64,000 bases of DNA from contig MKWI01000003.1 of assembly GCA_001899715.1 (NCBI GenBank), forward strand, positions 1 through 64,000, read 5' to 3'. The position numbers and the translations under genes are program-made. A model generated the notes under the pieces. It was not told the DNA's origin, ran no database searches, and saw only the letters and a list, made by a program, of their open reading frames with translations. Origin of the DNA: Sphingobium sp. 66-54 (lineage in GTDB: Bacteria > Pseudomonadota > Alphaproteobacteria > Sphingomonadales > Sphingomonadaceae). Every line of letters starts with the position of its first letter. The first letter of the stretch is position 1. Below are positions 63,364 to 64,000 of this stretch, piece after piece.

Positions 63364-64000
63364 TCAGTTTCCTCCCGGTTTGCCTAGATGATGGTCGTTC
63401 TGGATGTCGGCCACTGCGCCATGCTGGGTCAGCAGCGCCTTGCGGCGCACATAGCGCAGGATCGCTTCCGGCCCGGTGCGCGCCCCGCCGCCGACGCCCG
63501 AGGCGCCGAACGCGTTGGAGCCGACCGTGCGGTTCTTGGCGAAAGTGAGGAACGTATCCTGCACAAATACCGACCCGGCATTGACCTGCCGCGCGATCGC
63601 CAGCCCCTCCGCCTCATCCCCCGCGATTACCGATGCGGTGAGTCCGAACTCGGTATCGTTGGCGAGCGCGATTGCCTCCTCCACGGTGCGGAACGGCATC
63701 ACCGGCAGCATCGGGCCGAACGTCTCATCCCGCATGATCGTCATGGCGTGGTTGACGCCCGTCAGCACGGTCGGCCGCATGTAGAGGCCGCCGCCAATCT
63801 CCTCCACCTTGCCGCCGGTCAGCACCGTGGCGCCCTTCGCCACCGCGTCGGCGATGTGCGCCTCCACGATCTTCGCCTGCGGGGCGAAAGTGAATGGGTG
63901 GAGATGCCCGGCGCGCGGATCGTCGCTGTTGAGCCGTACCTTTTGCGCCTTCTCGACCAGCATCGCCACAAAGGCGTCGTGGATCGCCTCGGCGACATAG
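63364..64000 (-). CDS. Aldehyde dehydrogenase, C-terminal part (cut by window end)
   Basis: The last 211 codons of an ALDH; the frame is open to the window edge. It includes YMRPTVLTGVNHAMTIMRDE and TFGPMLPVMPF (the conserved E-x-F-G-P motif), ALANDTEFGLTASVIAGD, and ends in a C-terminal GAVADIQNDHHLGKPGGN. NAFGASGVGGGARTGPEA replaces the usual G-G-x-x-x-S-G-x-G-R. The catalytic Cys lies beyond the window. It resembles coniferyl/vanillin-type aldehyde dehydrogenases and is the first gene of the operon leading to the lignostilbene-type dioxygenase. Confidence 0.9.
   Translation of the reverse strand, partial: YVAEAIHDAFVAMLVEKAQKVRLNSDDPRAGHLHPFTFAPQAKIVEAHIADAVAKGATVLTGGKVEEIGGGLYMRPTVLTGVNHAMTIMRDETFGPMLPVMPFRTVEEAIALANDTEFGLTASVIAGDEAEGLAIARQVNAGSVFVQDTFLTFAKNRTVGSNAFGASGVGGGARTGPEAILRYVRRKALLTQHGAVADIQNDHHLGKPGGN

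Overview
The window is high-GC DNA from a free-living alphaproteobacterium, almost certainly a sphingomonad (Sphingomonas, Novosphingobium, Sphingobium or a relative). The signs are strong G/C preference at third codon positions, a TonB-dependent receptor, an FnrL-type regulator, many SnoaL/NTF2-like proteins, AAHS-type MFS carriers, and dispersed palindromic intergenic repeats of the kind seen across sphingomonad chromosomes. It looks like ordinary chromosome rich in catabolic genes. There is one insertion sequence, one lower-GC acetyltransferase gene, and no tRNA, rRNA, phage or CRISPR signal that I can see.

Layout. 1-1177: the 3' end of ahcY, then a PfkB-family adenosine kinase (methyl-cycle salvage). 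1387-5095: an HTH-methyltransferase-like fusion and a CmcJ/NvfI-like oxidase, divergent from an MFS carrier. 5232-11798: an arginine succinyltransferase-type operon (M20 hydrolase, astA, astD, astB) ending in a DUF1338/HglS-like gene. 11895-15196: VOC, NTF2-like and SDR genes divergent from an MFS carrier. 15535-22145: a low-GC acetyltransferase, then a poorly described set of genes (NTF2-like, two exported proteins, a double-MarR regulator, two small four-helix membrane proteins, DUF3817 and DUF1097 proteins) that shares a recurring GTTGA-N5-TCAAC-type element. 22365-23561: the dmeR-dmeF Ni/Co efflux pair. 23630-26465: glutathione-dependent formaldehyde detoxification with two VOC genes inside the operon. 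26837-30445: FnrL, an NmrA-like protein, a metallo-hydrolase and a YdeI-like protein. 30569-32039: a zinc-ribbon gene cut by an IS5-family element.

32137-45045 is a branched-chain amino acid locus. A LysR regulator is divergent from liuA, liuB, liuD, a MaoC hydratase and a CitE-like lyase. These converge on the branched-chain keto-acid dehydrogenase operon (E1 alpha, E1 beta, E2, E3), which has a divergent Lrp-type regulator and a deleted yciA thioesterase remnant at its 3' end. Then come a TonB receptor, two small proteins (DUF3008, PRC-barrel) and fumC.

50066-64000 is the most interesting part. It holds an aldehyde dehydrogenase, a MarR regulator, a fused double NTF2-like protein, two paralogous GMC oxidoreductases each near a paralogous NTF2-like protein, an aromatic-acid-type MFS carrier, a lignostilbene-dioxygenase-like carotenoid oxygenase that keeps the phenol-anchoring Tyr/Lys and all four iron His, an esterase, an alcohol dehydrogenase, a further NTF2-like protein and a second aldehyde dehydrogenase. 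This set closely parallels the phenylcoumaran (beta-5) lignin-dimer route known from Sphingobium SYK-6: GMC oxidation, stereospecific NTF2-fold decarboxylation, lignostilbene cleavage. Embedded in it is a gdx/sugE guanidinium exporter preceded by two perfect ACGR-loop hairpins, i.e. a guanidine-II (mini-ykkC) riboswitch.
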